Shown here one piece after another: positions 1 through 8,382 of a stretch of DNA of 64,000 nucleotides (position 1 is the first letter of the stretch; each line of letters begins with the position of its first letter). The notes beneath the pieces were generated by a model, which was not told the origin of the DNA, did not search any database, and worked only from the letters and a program-made list of their open reading frames with translations. The translations under genes were made by a program, and so were the position numbers. The DNA is taken from the NCBI GenBank assembly GCA_045114775.1, contig JBGULC010000012.1, positions 1 to 64,000 on the forward strand. The letters are read 5' to 3'. Origin of the DNA: UBA3792 sp045114775. GTDB taxonomy: Bacteria; Bacillota; Clostridia; Christensenellales; CAG-138.

Positions 1-1586
1 AAGCCGTCCTCCGATCGGAACCCCGCAAAGATCGCGCCTTGCGCCTGCGCAGGCGAAACGGTCCCGTCCGCGTTCGGCGTCAGTTCGACGGGACGGATGA
101 TCCCGTCCGCCGAGGGCGTCGCCGGGATCGCGTACCATGCGCCTTCATATTGCGCCGCGATCACATAAAAGCCCTCCTCCGGCTCCGGAACGGAAAAAAT
201 CTCCGTAACGGCGCCGTCCTTGATCGCGGCAAAGACCATGCCGCTGTCTGCGTCTGCGGGAACGGTAAAGCTTCCGCGCTCCAGAAGCAGCGCGCCGCCG
301 CCTTCGATCCTACGTCCGGTCCCTTCATACACGGGCGCGGCGGGTCCGGAGGACCCGATCGCATAAAGCCCCGCGTCCGCCTGCAGTACGATCGCCAAGC
401 GGAAACAGAGCGCAAGCTTCGAAAGCAGGATCTCGTCCTCACTGCCGAGTTTTTCACAAACCGCGTTGGAATAGTCGCATTGAGCCGAGAGCTCCGCGAT
501 CTGCTCCCCGGTGAGCATCGCCGCGATCGCCTTTCCCTCCGTCAGGTCGGACGGATCCTCGGCATTTCGCCAGTAATCGAGCAGGCGCCGGAAAACCGTA
601 TCGCCGCATTGCGTTCTGAGATATTCCGCGAACAGGAATGACTGTCCGTATGCGCCGACGTCGGTCGCGGTCGCGTCGAAGTTCCGGTAGCTCATGCCGA
701 AGCGAACTTTGTCGGAACGTCCGTATGCATCGACATAGCCCTGTTCGACGACCGAACCCGGATAGGCAAACTCCTCCGCCGCCATGGCGAAGCCCTCGTT
801 CAACCATGCGCCCGGCGTAAGCTCTTTTCCCAACAGCTCCGTGTTTGCGGGAGAAGCCAGCACGGCGCTTCTGAGGATCAGATGCTGAAACTCGTGCGCA
901 AGCGTACCGTAAACAATGTTCGCCCGGTCTGCCATCCGCGTATTGACATTGATGATCGGCAGAAAATTGTAGCTCTCCGCATCGTCCGGGTCGATCACGG
1001 CGATCTCCTCCGGCGTATAAAGGTCATAAAGATCGAAAAAGCCGCAGATCGACGTGCTGTTCATCGTATAGGTCACAATATGAAGCTTTCCGTCGCCCGC
1101 AAGATCGCGGAAACCGCCGAAATACGCGGTATCGCTCGGATAAATGACCGTTTCGAACTGTTCGAGCATCGCCGCGGTCTGCTCCTCCGTAAACGCCCCG
1201 CTGTCGTCCTCCATCGCCCAGATACAGCAATGCTCGCCCTCCGCAGCAAGCCGGAAGGTCCGCTTATCGTAGCGATAGGTCAGCAGGTCGGTGCAGACCC
1301 AAAAATCACGGGTCGTCGGATCCTTAAGGTCCTGCGAAAGGTCCTTTCCCGTTCTGTGCAGTCCGGGCATAAACACCGCGTCGCCGGTCGGCTCTTCATC
1401 CTCCGGCATCTGTGCAATCGTACCCGAAAACAGCGCGCTGTCCTTCGTATCATACGACAGAGGATCGTAGATCAGAACATGATCTGCATCCATGGTATGC
1501 GGCTGCTCTTCTTCTCCGATCGCCGTCTGCGGGAACGTCGCAAAAAGAAGGATCGACGCAAGAAAAATCGAAAAAAAACGTTTCAT
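1..1586 (-). CDS. Secreted HEXXH zinc metallopeptidase, M30 (hyicolysin)-like, 3' end cut by window edge
   Basis: Predicted exported zinc endopeptidase; 528 codons are visible with no stop, so the C-terminus lies outside the window. The ATG at 1586 follows an AGGAGT ribosome site by 5 nt and starts a basic tip plus hydrophobic signal peptide (about residues 4-24). The zinc site reads AHEFQHLI (H231, E232, H235), and LNEGFA places a candidate third ligand, E264, 29 residues later, as in gluzincins. HEFQH is typical of the M30 group, which is my family guess; the region after about residue 350 is not recognised. It is transcribed from its own promoter, just downstream of the hflX terminator. 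Substrate unknown. The reading frame is certain, the exact family moderately so. Confidence 0.8.
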   Translation of the reverse strand, partial: MKRFFSIFLASILLFATFPQTAIGEEEQPHTMDADHVLIYDPLSYDTKDSALFSGTIAQMPEDEEPTGDAVFMPGLHRTGKDLSQDLKDPTTRDFWVCTDLLTYRYDKRTFRLAAEGEHCCIWAMEDDSGAFTEEQTAAMLEQFETVIYPSDTAYFGGFRDLAGDGKLHIVTYTMNSTSICGFFDLYDLYTPEEIAVIDPDDAESYNFLPIINVNTRMADRANIVYGTLAHEFQHLILRSAVLASPANTELLGKELTPGAWLNEGFAMAAEEFAYPGSVVEQGYVDAYGRSDKVRFGMSYRNFDATATDVGAYGQSFLFAEYLRTQCGDTVFRRLLDYWRNAEDPSDLTEGKAIAAMLTGEQIAELSAQCDYSNAVCEKLGSEDEILLSKLALCFRLAIVLQADAGLYAIGSSGPAAPVYEGTGRRIEGGGALLLERGSFTVPADADSGMVFAAIKDGAVTEIFSVPEPEEGFYVIAAQYEGAWYAIPATPSADGIIRPVELTPNADGTVSPAQAQGAIFAGFRSEDG

Positions 1587-1605
1587 GTTAAACTCCTACG
1601 AATAC

Positions 1606-1634
1606 AGTATACCACGGATCTTCAAAAATGAAAA
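1606..1634 (-). promoter_or_regulatory. Promoter of the M30-like peptidase
   Basis: TTTTCA-N17-TATACT on the minus strand. The -35 box overlaps the T-tract of the hflX terminator hairpin. Confidence 0.5.
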
Positions 1635-1655
1635 GCGGCGCGAAGGCCGCTTTCG
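1622..1655 (-). terminator. Terminator of recX-nnr-hflX
   Basis: 8-bp stem (AAAGCGGC/GCCGCTTT, 1632-1639 with 1646-1653) followed on the minus strand by a T-rich run. Confidence 0.7.
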
Positions 1656-1702
1656 CAAAATAAATGTAAGACGATTGTAAACAATCCGCGAAATAGGCTT
1701 AT

Positions 1703-3490
1703 TTATCGTTCGGATCGGCCGTCCAGCGCATTTTTCAGGCGATAGAGCTTGCTTTCCTCCAGCATTGCGACGACGTGCGTTCCGTCCGCCTCATGCGATT
1801 CGGAAAGCACGTTTCCGATCTCATGCAGCACGCGGATCGCATCGTAGCGATCGTACGGAATGACCAGCTCCACGCGTTGCTGCGTACGATTGAGTTCGGC
1901 TTCAACGCGGGCAAGCAGCGTTTCGATCCCCATTCCCGTTTTTGCACTGATCGCGACGGCGTTCTCCTTTTTCGACGGGATCGCTTCTTCGAGGTCGCAT
2001 TTGTTGTAGACTTCGATGCACGGCGTGTTCCCCGCGCCGAGGCTTTCAAGCACCTGTTCCGTCACACGCATCTGCACGTCGTAATACGGACAACCCGCGT
2101 CGACGACATGCAGTATCAGGTCGGCGTCCTTTACCTCCTCAAGGGTGGAGCGGAATGCCTGCACCAGATCGTGCGGAAGTTTGTTGATAAAGCCGACGGT
2201 GTCGGACAGAAGACACGGCGTCCCGTTCGGCAGCGTCACGCTGCGCACGACCGGATCCAGCGTAGCAAAGAGCTTATCCTCGGCAAGTACGTCGCTGTTT
2301 GAGAGTACGTTCAGAAGCGTGCTCTTGCCCGCGTTCGTGTAACCCACGAGCGCGACGACCGGCGTCTCGCTCTTTCTGCGGACGGAACGGCGCACGCCGC
2401 GCTGCTTTTCGACCTCCTTGAGCTCCTGTTCGAGCTCGTAGATGCGCCGATGGATACGGCGACGGTCGATCTCCAGTTTTTTCTCGCCGGGACCGCGCAT
2501 GCCGACGCCGGATGCGCCTTGCCGGGACATGGCGACGCCGACGCCGAGAAGACGCGGCAGGCGGTATTTGAGCTGACTGAGTTCCACCTGCAGCTTGCCC
2601 TCGCGCGTGGTGGCGCGGCTCGCAAAGATATCGAGGATCAGCATCGTGCGGTCGATGACCGGCGCGCCCAGGATGCTTTCAAGGTTCCGGATCTGGATCG
2701 CGGTCAGTTCGTCGTCAAAGATGAACACGTCCGCCTCCGTAGCGCTGCCGATCAGCCGCAGCTCGTCCGCCTTGCCGCTGCCGACGTAAGTGCCGTTGTC
2801 GACGGGACGCTTGCGCTGCCGCTCGATATGTACGACGTTAACGCCCGCAGTGTCGGCAAGCGCTTTAAGCTCCTCGAGCGTGTCGTAGCCGTCGTCGTTG
2901 TCGATACCGACCAGCACCGCGCGCTCGGGCTCCGCCTGCGTGACCGCATAGGCGGGCGCTTTAAGGCGGTTATCCGCTTCGATCAGGGCGTTCAGAAGCG
3001 CGTCCTGCGGCAGCCGGTCCGCGCGCATCGGGCCGTAGATCAGGGGTTTTCGTTCCTCTCCCTCCATCTCACCGACAAACGCAACGTAAACCGAAGTCGG
3101 TCTGCCGTCCCGCACGCCGACCGCCGCCATTGCGTCGAGCCGCATGGAGTTTAAGGTGCCGAGATCGACGTCGGAAAGATAGCCGCTGCCGTTCGGATGC
3201 GTATGGATGCAGCGTACGCCCGCAAGCCGGTCCGCATTTCGCACGAGGCGCATATCCGGCATGGAGACCGTGGTAGCGTCTCCCACCGAGACGTCGCGTA
3301 CCGCGCCGCTGCGCGACAGATAAACGGATATCTCGCGTCCGATCCGTTCGGTGAAGTCGGCGAGCTTTTCAAGGAGCGCCGCCGACGCAAACACGCCGCT
3401 CGGTTGACTCTCGTCGTACAGCGTGCGCATCTCGTTCAGTATGGTGTCGCGGATGCCTGCAACGTTTCCGTTGATCTTTTTTTCTTCCAT
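1703..3490 (-). CDS. hflX: GTPase HflX with N-terminal JAMM/MPN-like domain
   Basis: Ribosome-associated GTPase (595 aa), implicated in splitting stalled or hibernating ribosomes. The G domain lies at about 376-540: GYTNAGKS (P-loop, 383-390), DTVGF (430-434) and NKCD (496-499). The HflX N-terminal domain is at about 185-370, with GxG-rich stretches near 325-336. Unlike the roughly 420-aa enterobacterial protein, it has about 180 extra N-terminal residues holding H96-T-H98-x7-S106-x2-D109, a textbook JAMM metal motif, with E41 or E53 as possible upstream glutamate. The start chosen is ATG 3490, one base past the nnr stop (TGATATG), because any earlier start would run inside nnr. Last gene of the recX-nnr-hflX operon. 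Confidence 0.93.
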   Translation of the reverse strand: MEEKKINGNVAGIRDTILNEMRTLYDESQPSGVFASAALLEKLADFTERIGREISVYLSRSGAVRDVSVGDATTVSMPDMRLVRNADRLAGVRCIHTHPNGSGYLSDVDLGTLNSMRLDAMAAVGVRDGRPTSVYVAFVGEMEGEERKPLIYGPMRADRLPQDALLNALIEADNRLKAPAYAVTQAEPERAVLVGIDNDDGYDTLEELKALADTAGVNVVHIERQRKRPVDNGTYVGSGKADELRLIGSATEADVFIFDDELTAIQIRNLESILGAPVIDRTMLILDIFASRATTREGKLQVELSQLKYRLPRLLGVGVAMSRQGASGVGMRGPGEKKLEIDRRRIHRRIYELEQELKEVEKQRGVRRSVRRKSETPVVALVGYTNAGKSTLLNVLSNSDVLAEDKLFATLDPVVRSVTLPNGTPCLLSDTVGFINKLPHDLVQAFRSTLEEVKDADLILHVVDAGCPYYDVQMRVTEQVLESLGAGNTPCIEVYNKCDLEEAIPSKKENAVAISAKTGMGIETLLARVEAELNRTQQRVELVIPYDRYDAIRVLHEIGNVLSESHEADGTHVVAMLEESKLYRLKNALDGRSER

Positions 3491-3491
3491 A

Positions 3492-4937
3492 TCAGTATTG
3501 TACCATATCAATGACGTCGCTTGCAAGCAGCGCGCGTTCGCCCAAAAGGCGCATCGCGCGGTCAGCACTCGTTCCCAAGAGATACGCGCCTGTCCGCGCA
3601 GCATCGAAGGCGCCGAGTCCCTGCGCAAGAAGCGCGGTAACAAGCCCCGTCAGCACGTCGCCGCTGCCGCCCTTCGCAAGACCCGGGTTCCCAAAGGTCA
3701 GAAAAGCGGTCCGGCCGTTTGCATGCACCAGCGTCGTCGCGCCCTTCAGAAGCGTCGTACACGGAAAGGTCCGCGCCGCGCCGAGCGGATCGGACAGCAC
3801 CTCGTCGACCGTCGTATCGAGAAGCCTTGCCATCTCGCCTGCATGCGGCGTGATCACGACGTTTTCATGCAGCTTGGAAAACAGCTCCCGATGCGCGGCC
3901 ATCTGATTCAGCGCATCCGCATCCAGCACAAGCTTTGTTCCCGCCGCAAGCGCCGCTTCGATCACGGGGATCAGATCACCCTTGCCCGCGCCGCTGCCGA
4001 TCCCGATCGCCTGCTTGTTTCGCATGGCGGACAGAACGGCGTTCAGCGCGTCCGCGCGCCAGTCGTCGGTTCCGGTCGGCACCGTGATCGCCTCCGGCAG
4101 CGCCGCAAAGAACGGACGCACCGGGTCGGGCGTGCAAACGGTCAATAGTCCCGCGCCGCCGCGCAGCGCCGCCTTTGCCGAGAGCAGCGCAGCACCGGGA
4201 TAGGTTTTTGAGCCCACGCACAAAAGCGCGTGCCCGTTCATGCCCTTATGCGAATCGAACGGCCGCTTCGGCAGAAGCTTCGCAATATCCGCTTCGTCCT
4301 CAAAGAACAAGTCCGGTTCGGTCGGATCGTCGTACAGCTTCCGCACGATCACCTCGCCGCAAAGCGCGCGACCCTGTCCCAACAGCATCCCCGTCTTTTT
4401 CGCCTGCATCGTCACCGTGCAGGTCGCTTTGATCGCGATTCCCCGGACCCTTCCGCTGTCCGCGTCCAGTCCGGAGGGCAGATCTGCGGAAACGATCGGC
4501 CTGCCGCTTTCGTTCATCCGCGCGATCAGCGCTTTCACCCGCCCCTCCGGCGGTCGGTTCAGCCCGACGCCGAACAACGCGTCGATCAGAAGTTCGTTAT
4601 TGTCAGGCTCCCAATCCGGCAGGACCGGAACGCCCTCTTTTTTCGCTTCGGCAAGATAGTACGCCGTGTCCGGCGTGCAGCTGCTATCGTCGCCGCAAAG
4701 GACGATCTGCGCGTCGATCCCATTCCGGCGCAGCAGCAGCGCAGCCGCGATGCCGTCGCCGCCGTTGTTGCCGGTCCCGCAGACCGCGGTCACCGTCATG
4801 CCGTCTTCGATCCGCGCCCGGACCGCTTCGGCGACCCCTTCGGCGGCGATCCGCATCAGCTCGATCGACGGCATTCCGGATGCGATCACGGCGCGATCCT
4901 GTTCCTTTGCCTGTTTTGCGGTTACGATTCGCTCCAT
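3492..4937 (-). CDS. nnr: Bifunctional NAD(P)H-hydrate epimerase / ADP-dependent hydrate dehydratase
   Basis: Repairs damaged NADHX and NADPHX: the N-terminal half epimerises the hydrates and the C-terminal half dehydrates the S form using ADP. The protein (481 aa) shows the YjeF_N signature GTGNNGGDG near residue 55, then a ribokinase-like domain from about 225 with KGMNGH, the TPHAGEM segment, the LLKGATT strand and the catalytic GGSGD near residue 430. The ATG at 4937 overlaps the recX 3' end by 16 nt, and its ribosome site (GGGGAGGAAAC) lies inside recX, so translation is probably coupled. Full length and intact. Confidence 0.94.
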   Translation of the reverse strand: MERIVTAKQAKEQDRAVIASGMPSIELMRIAAEGVAEAVRARIEDGMTVTAVCGTGNNGGDGIAAALLLRRNGIDAQIVLCGDDSSCTPDTAYYLAEAKKEGVPVLPDWEPDNNELLIDALFGVGLNRPPEGRVKALIARMNESGRPIVSADLPSGLDADSGRVRGIAIKATCTVTMQAKKTGMLLGQGRALCGEVIVRKLYDDPTEPDLFFEDEADIAKLLPKRPFDSHKGMNGHALLCVGSKTYPGAALLSAKAALRGGAGLLTVCTPDPVRPFFAALPEAITVPTGTDDWRADALNAVLSAMRNKQAIGIGSGAGKGDLIPVIEAALAAGTKLVLDADALNQMAAHRELFSKLHENVVITPHAGEMARLLDTTVDEVLSDPLGAARTFPCTTLLKGATTLVHANGRTAFLTFGNPGLAKGGSGDVLTGLVTALLAQGLGAFDAARTGAYLLGTSADRAMRLLGERALLASDVIDMVQY

Positions 4938-5416
4938 GTTTCCTCCCCGGAAAGCGCGTCCTCAAGTGCGCGTCTCGATACGTCGTATGAATATCCTCTC
5001 GCGATCAGCCGCGAAAGCACACGCTCACGCCGCTTTTCCGGCTCGAGCGAAGCGAACTGCCGCGCGAATTTCTCTGCGATCGTTCGCGCGTTTTCAAGCT
5101 CGTCATCCGCTTCGACCGATCCGAGCGCCGCCTGAATGTCTTCGTCGGAAAGACCGTGCGTTTTCATCTGCTCATAAAGATGTCTGCGGCTCACGGGTTT
5201 GGAAGCAAGGCGCGTTTCCACGAACCGCTGCGCATAGCGCGCGTCGTTCAGCAAGCCGAGCGCAACAAGCCTTGCGACCGTCGCGTCGACGTCCGCCTCG
5301 CCGAACTCCTTGCCGTCAAGATACCGCTGCATCTCAAAAACCGTGCGGTCCTTGATCGTCAGATATTTCATGGCATATTCCATCGGTGAAAGCGATTTCG
5401 GCGTCTGCTGTTTCAT
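4922..5416 (-). CDS. recX: Regulatory protein RecX
   Basis: RecX-family modulator of RecA filaments (164 aa, normal length), made of repeated three-helix modules; examples are the tracts around RTVFEMQRYL, LNDARYAQRFV and RLIARGYSYDVSRRAL. The start chosen is ATG 5416, preceded by AGAGGGAAC at proper spacing; the open frame extends further upstream but without a ribosome site and across the promoter. First gene of a coupled operon with nnr and hflX; recA is not in the window. Confidence 0.9.
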   Translation of the reverse strand: MKQQTPKSLSPMEYAMKYLTIKDRTVFEMQRYLDGKEFGEADVDATVARLVALGLLNDARYAQRFVETRLASKPVSRRHLYEQMKTHGLSDEDIQAALGSVEADDELENARTIAEKFARQFASLEPEKRRERVLSRLIARGYSYDVSRRALEDALSGEETWSES

Positions 5417-5446
5417 TCCCGTTCCCTCTTTTTCACAGTTTGCTGT

Positions 5447-5475
5447 ATTATACCACAGTTTTCCGATTCTGAAAA
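5447..5475 (-). promoter_or_regulatory. Promoter of recX-nnr-hflX
   Basis: TTTTCA-N17-TATAAT on the minus strand, with a perfect -10 box 30 nt upstream of the recX ATG. Confidence 0.65.
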
Positions 5476-5622
5476 GAATTTCAAATAAGCTGCAACCTTT
5501 TCCGTTTCTGTCGCGTCTTACTGTATGGGAGAGCGGCAAAATCGTTTTTCGTCCGCTCATTATGTATAAAAGTTGTGCCCAAAATGTAACTTATTAGTAA
5601 ATGCTTTCCGAAAAGGATGGTA

Positions 5623-5650
5623 TTTTCAAAAAAAGTGTGTACAATAAAAT
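5623..5650 (+). promoter_or_regulatory. Promoter of the VanW lipoprotein
   Basis: TTTTCA-N16-TAAAAT. The predicted start near 5657 leaves a leader of about 20 nt that holds the GAAGGA ribosome site. Confidence 0.45.
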
Positions 5651-5676
5651 CATCAAGCAAGAAGGACATGAACTGT

Positions 5677-7482
5677 ATGAAGAAGAAACATCTGCTCTGG
5701 CTGCTGCCGCTTCTGGCGGCGCTGCTGCTTTGTCTCGCCTGCGGCGGTGAAACAACGACCGAACCGGAGCGTGACTATGATCCCAAAACCGGCGAAGTCA
5801 TCATTCCCGGTCAACAAACGCCCGTATCCTCGAATCCGAACGAGGACTCCGAGATCATCGCGATCGTTACGCCCGAACCGGATCTGCACCGGGACGAACT
5901 GAACGCAATTCTGAAACGCGCGACCATGCTCGACGGTGTGACCGTGAACGGCGTTTCCGTCGGCGGTATGACGCTTGACGAGGCGAAGGCTGCCATACAG
6001 CAATCGCTCGATGCACAGAAAAAGGATCTGCGCGTCACCGTCACGCTCGGCGACGCTAAGGACGTCTTTTCCGCGGATTCGATCCAGACCACAGACAACC
6101 TCGACGAAATGCTGACCGAGGCGTTCAATCTCGTGCGTGAAGACAAGGGCTTTGAAGCCGTTACCGCCGAGGTCAACGAGATCAAAGCGAACGGTCGGGA
6201 CTTCCCCGTCCGCATCGCATTCCGTGAGGACGCGCTGCGCTCCGCCGTCGATGCGTTCGCCGAAGCACACGAAACGAAGCCGGTCAACGCCTCTGTCGGC
6301 TATAACAAAGAGGAAAACAAGATTGATTTCACGCCGGACGTCGTCGGACGTTCCGTAGATCGCGAGGCGCTTGTCACCGCACTCCTTGACGCAAAGAGCG
6401 GCGATACGATCGAAGCACCCGCTGCGGAAACGCATGCGGAGATCACGCTTGCGGACGTTCAGCAGCAGTACGTGCTGCGCAGCTCCTTTACGACCAAATT
6501 CAGCAAGAGCATCGACAACCGCAAATTTAATATCTGCAAGGGCGCAGGTATGATCACCGGCACGATCCTGCATCCCGGCGATACCTTCTCCGCAAACGGC
6601 ACGTTGGGCACTCGCAAAAAGGAAAACGGCTGGAAGGTCGCGACCGCATATGTGCAGGGCACGCACGAAAAGCAGTACGGCGGCGGCGTCTGCCAGCTTT
6701 CGAGTACGCTCTATAACGCGGCGGTCCTGGCGGATATGAATATCGTCGACCGCAAGAATCACTCCATGCCCGTCGATTACGTCGACAAAGGCCGCGACGC
6801 GACGATCAATTCCGTCGGCAACCTTATCGACTTCAAGTTCCAGAACAGCAGCAAATCCGACATCATCATCATCGCCTACGTGGACAATACGGATTACAAA
6901 AAAGCCGGCACGCTGACGATGGAGATCTGGGGCATTCCAATCAGCGAGGACTCGAACGGCGAGTACGACGAGATCCGCATTCCGACGCCGAAGAAGACCA
7001 AGACGATCAAGCCGTCCGGGGACGTGAAATATGAGGTCGATGTGACCAAGCCCGTCGGATATAAGAAGATTAAGGTAAAAAACCAGAACGGCTCCGTCTG
7101 GGAAAGCACGAAGGAATACTACCTGAACGGCGTCCTTGTTAAAAGCGAAAAGCTTGCGACCTCGACCTATAAAGCGTATTCCGCCGTCTATACCGTCGGC
7201 CCGGATGCGCCGGAGCCATCCGATACGCCGAAGCCGGATAAGACGCCGAAACCGGACGACCCGACGCCGAGTCCGTCCACCCCGCCGCCTGCGGATCCGA
7301 CGCCCGATAAGCCCGATCCTACTCCCGATAAGCCCGATCCGACGCCCGACAAGCCGGATCCGACGCCCGATAAGCCGGATCCCACGCCCGATAAACCGGA
7401 TCCCACGCCCGATCCCACGCCGAAACCCACCGATCCGCCTTCCGGCGGCGGCGACGACGGCGATGACAACGGCGAAGGATAA
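5677..7482 (+). CDS. VanW-family surface lipoprotein with proline-rich tail
   Basis: Membrane-anchored exported protein (601 aa) of the VanW family, whose members sit in the cell envelope of Firmicutes; its biochemical role is unknown. A hydrophobic leader ends in a lipobox with C22. Two peptidoglycan-binding-like repeats (PF12229 type) span about 80-255, the VanW domain about 265-400 (QYGGGVCQLSSTLYNA is its hallmark), and a G5-like strand region about 430-510. The C-terminus is a DPTPDKP repeat stalk ending in acidic and glycine-rich residues. ATG 5677 is chosen because GAAGGA lies 10 nt upstream and the signal peptide starts there. The VanW name does not imply vancomycin resistance: no vanH, vanA or vanX lies nearby. 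Confidence 0.88.
   Translation: MKKKHLLWLLPLLAALLLCLACGGETTTEPERDYDPKTGEVIIPGQQTPVSSNPNEDSEIIAIVTPEPDLHRDELNAILKRATMLDGVTVNGVSVGGMTLDEAKAAIQQSLDAQKKDLRVTVTLGDAKDVFSADSIQTTDNLDEMLTEAFNLVREDKGFEAVTAEVNEIKANGRDFPVRIAFREDALRSAVDAFAEAHETKPVNASVGYNKEENKIDFTPDVVGRSVDREALVTALLDAKSGDTIEAPAAETHAEITLADVQQQYVLRSSFTTKFSKSIDNRKFNICKGAGMITGTILHPGDTFSANGTLGTRKKENGWKVATAYVQGTHEKQYGGGVCQLSSTLYNAAVLADMNIVDRKNHSMPVDYVDKGRDATINSVGNLIDFKFQNSSKSDIIIIAYVDNTDYKKAGTLTMEIWGIPISEDSNGEYDEIRIPTPKKTKTIKPSGDVKYEVDVTKPVGYKKIKVKNQNGSVWESTKEYYLNGVLVKSEKLATSTYKAYSAVYTVGPDAPEPSDTPKPDKTPKPDDPTPSPSTPPPADPTPDKPDPTPDKPDPTPDKPDPTPDKPDPTPDKPDPTPDPTPKPTDPPSGGGDDGDDNGEG
7294..7398 (+). repeat. Five tandem 21-bp units encoding DPTPDKP
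   Basis: Five back-to-back 21-nt copies at 7294, 7315, 7336, 7357 and 7378 with a few synonymous changes, inside the VanW protein's stalk. Slippage or recombination here would alter stalk length without changing frame. Confidence 0.9.
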
Positions 7483-7491
7483 GTATACAAT

Positions 7492-7522
7492 GGGACTGCC
7501 TAAAAAGGCAGTCCCGGTTTTT
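7492..7522 (+). terminator. Terminator of the VanW gene
   Basis: Perfect 10-bp stem GGGACTGCCT/AGGCAGTCCC with an AAAA loop, followed by GG and TTTTT. Confidence 0.93.
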
Positions 7523-7545
7523 ACAATTCAGGATATGAGGCACTT

Positions 7546-8076
7546 ATGAACATACGCATTTTGGATCCGGCAAGCCGCGCAATCACGTCCTGGAGCGGCG
7601 GCAAAACGACAGAATTGTATCTCTTCCCTGCAGACGGCTCGTACGCAGAGCGGCGTTTTCTGTTCCGCATCAGCTCGGCGACCGTCGACCTGCCCGAATC
7701 GCGCTTCACGCCTTTGCCCGGTGTAGCACGGTATCTGACGCCGCTTTCCGAGGGCTTTTACCTGAAGCGGAACGGATACTGGAGTTATCTTCCGCACGGC
7801 GACGTGCTGCAGTTTTCCGGCGACGAAGACGTTCTCTGCCGCGGCAGCGGACGCGATCTGAATCTGATGCTGAAAGGCGCGCGCGGCGAGATGCGCATCC
7901 TGCCGAAGGGCGATCACGCGCTGACGATCCATTCCTTTATTTTTCTCTTTTGTCCCGAAGAAACGAGCGTCAACGGTACGACGGTCCCCGCCGACAGCTT
8001 TGCCGAAATCACCTTCGCCGGCTTCTCGACGCTCGGGCTCTCCCGCTCTGCCGTTCTGTTTACCGTCGACGTATAG
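7546..8076 (+). CDS. HutD/Ves-family cupin-like protein
   Basis: Protein of 176 aa matching the HutD/Ves family, small cupin-fold proteins of uncertain function often found near histidine-utilisation or environmental-stress genes. Recognisable pieces are SWSGGKTTELYLFP near the N-terminus, FRISSATV around 39-46 and the following ESRFTPLPGVARYLTPL, all family signatures. The start at 7546 follows GAGG at proper spacing, a few bases past the VanW terminator. No hut genes are in the window, so a histidine link is not supported here. Confidence 0.82.
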   Translation: MNIRILDPASRAITSWSGGKTTELYLFPADGSYAERRFLFRISSATVDLPESRFTPLPGVARYLTPLSEGFYLKRNGYWSYLPHGDVLQFSGDEDVLCRGSGRDLNLMLKGARGEMRILPKGDHALTIHSFIFLFCPEETSVNGTTVPADSFAEITFAGFSTLGLSRSAVLFTVDV

Positions 8077-8098
8077 AAAAACCGCCTTTAACGGCGGT
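8074..8098 (-). terminator. Terminator of the 69-aa cysteine-rich gene
   Basis: ACCGCC/GGCGGT stem (8081-8086 with 8093-8098) followed by TTTTTC on the minus strand; it overlaps the stop codon of the minus-strand gene. Confidence 0.6.
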
Positions 8099-8307
8099 CA
8101 TTCATCGTAATCCTCGCTTCGCCCGTCACCCTGCGCTTCCCGAAGAAGCGCCAGCATGCGCAGAGAATCGAGATCGAGCGGCTGTCCGCCGGATGTGCCG
8201 ATGCATGCCGAGCAGACAAAGAAGCATTCGGGGCAGATACAGCGGCTCTGTACGCCCTTTTCATCCTGTACCATATAGGTCCCGCACCGTTGACAGCTGC
8301 AGCGCAT
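8098..8307 (-). CDS. Small cysteine-rich (zinc-ribbon-like) protein
   Basis: Protein of 69 aa, not recognised as a named family. It opens with MRCSCQRC and has a second cluster CICPECFFVCSAC, giving paired CxC/CxxC motifs that could bind one or two zinc ions; the C-terminal third is acidic and helical (LRMLALLREAQ). The ATG at 8307 has a very strong GGAGGTGA ribosome site. It is driven by its own promoter, divergent from the peptidoglycan-binding gene at 8383. A soluble regulator or adaptor is possible but unproven. Confidence 0.75.
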   Translation of the reverse strand: MRCSCQRCGTYMVQDEKGVQSRCICPECFFVCSACIGTSGGQPLDLDSLRMLALLREAQGDGRSEDYDE

Positions 8308-8325
8308 CGAATCACCTCCGTGCGT

Positions 8326-8354
8326 ATTGTACCACCGAAATCCGGACTTTTCAA
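8326..8354 (-). promoter_or_regulatory. Promoter of the 69-aa gene (leftward)
   Basis: TTGAAA-N17-TACAAT on the minus strand. Its -35 box (8349-8354) coincides with that of the rightward promoter. Confidence 0.65.
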
Positions 8355-8376
8355 GCAACGGATCCTGTGTTATAAT
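8348..8376 (+). promoter_or_regulatory. Promoter of the peptidoglycan-binding gene (rightward)
   Basis: TTTTCA-N17-TATAAT. The -10 box ends 6 nt before the ATG at 8383, so the transcript is predicted to start at the A of the start codon. Confidence 0.7.
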
Positions 8377-8382
8377 GAATTT

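Noticed and set aside
882..1631. Plus-strand open frame of 249 codons
   Set aside because: Basic, composition-driven shadow of the minus-strand zinc peptidase, which has motifs, signal peptide and ribosome site.
3491..3643. Longer HflX start at 3643
   Set aside because: It would lie wholly inside nnr with no ribosome site; ATG 3490 directly after the nnr stop is the natural coupled start.
7294..7398. CRISPR-like direct repeats
   Set aside because: The 21-bp units are contiguous, in frame and encode a proline stalk; there are no spacers and no cas genes.
5677..7482. Vancomycin-resistance role for the VanW protein
   Set aside because: No vanH/A/X/R/S genes are near, and VanW-domain lipoproteins are widespread in Clostridia without resistance.
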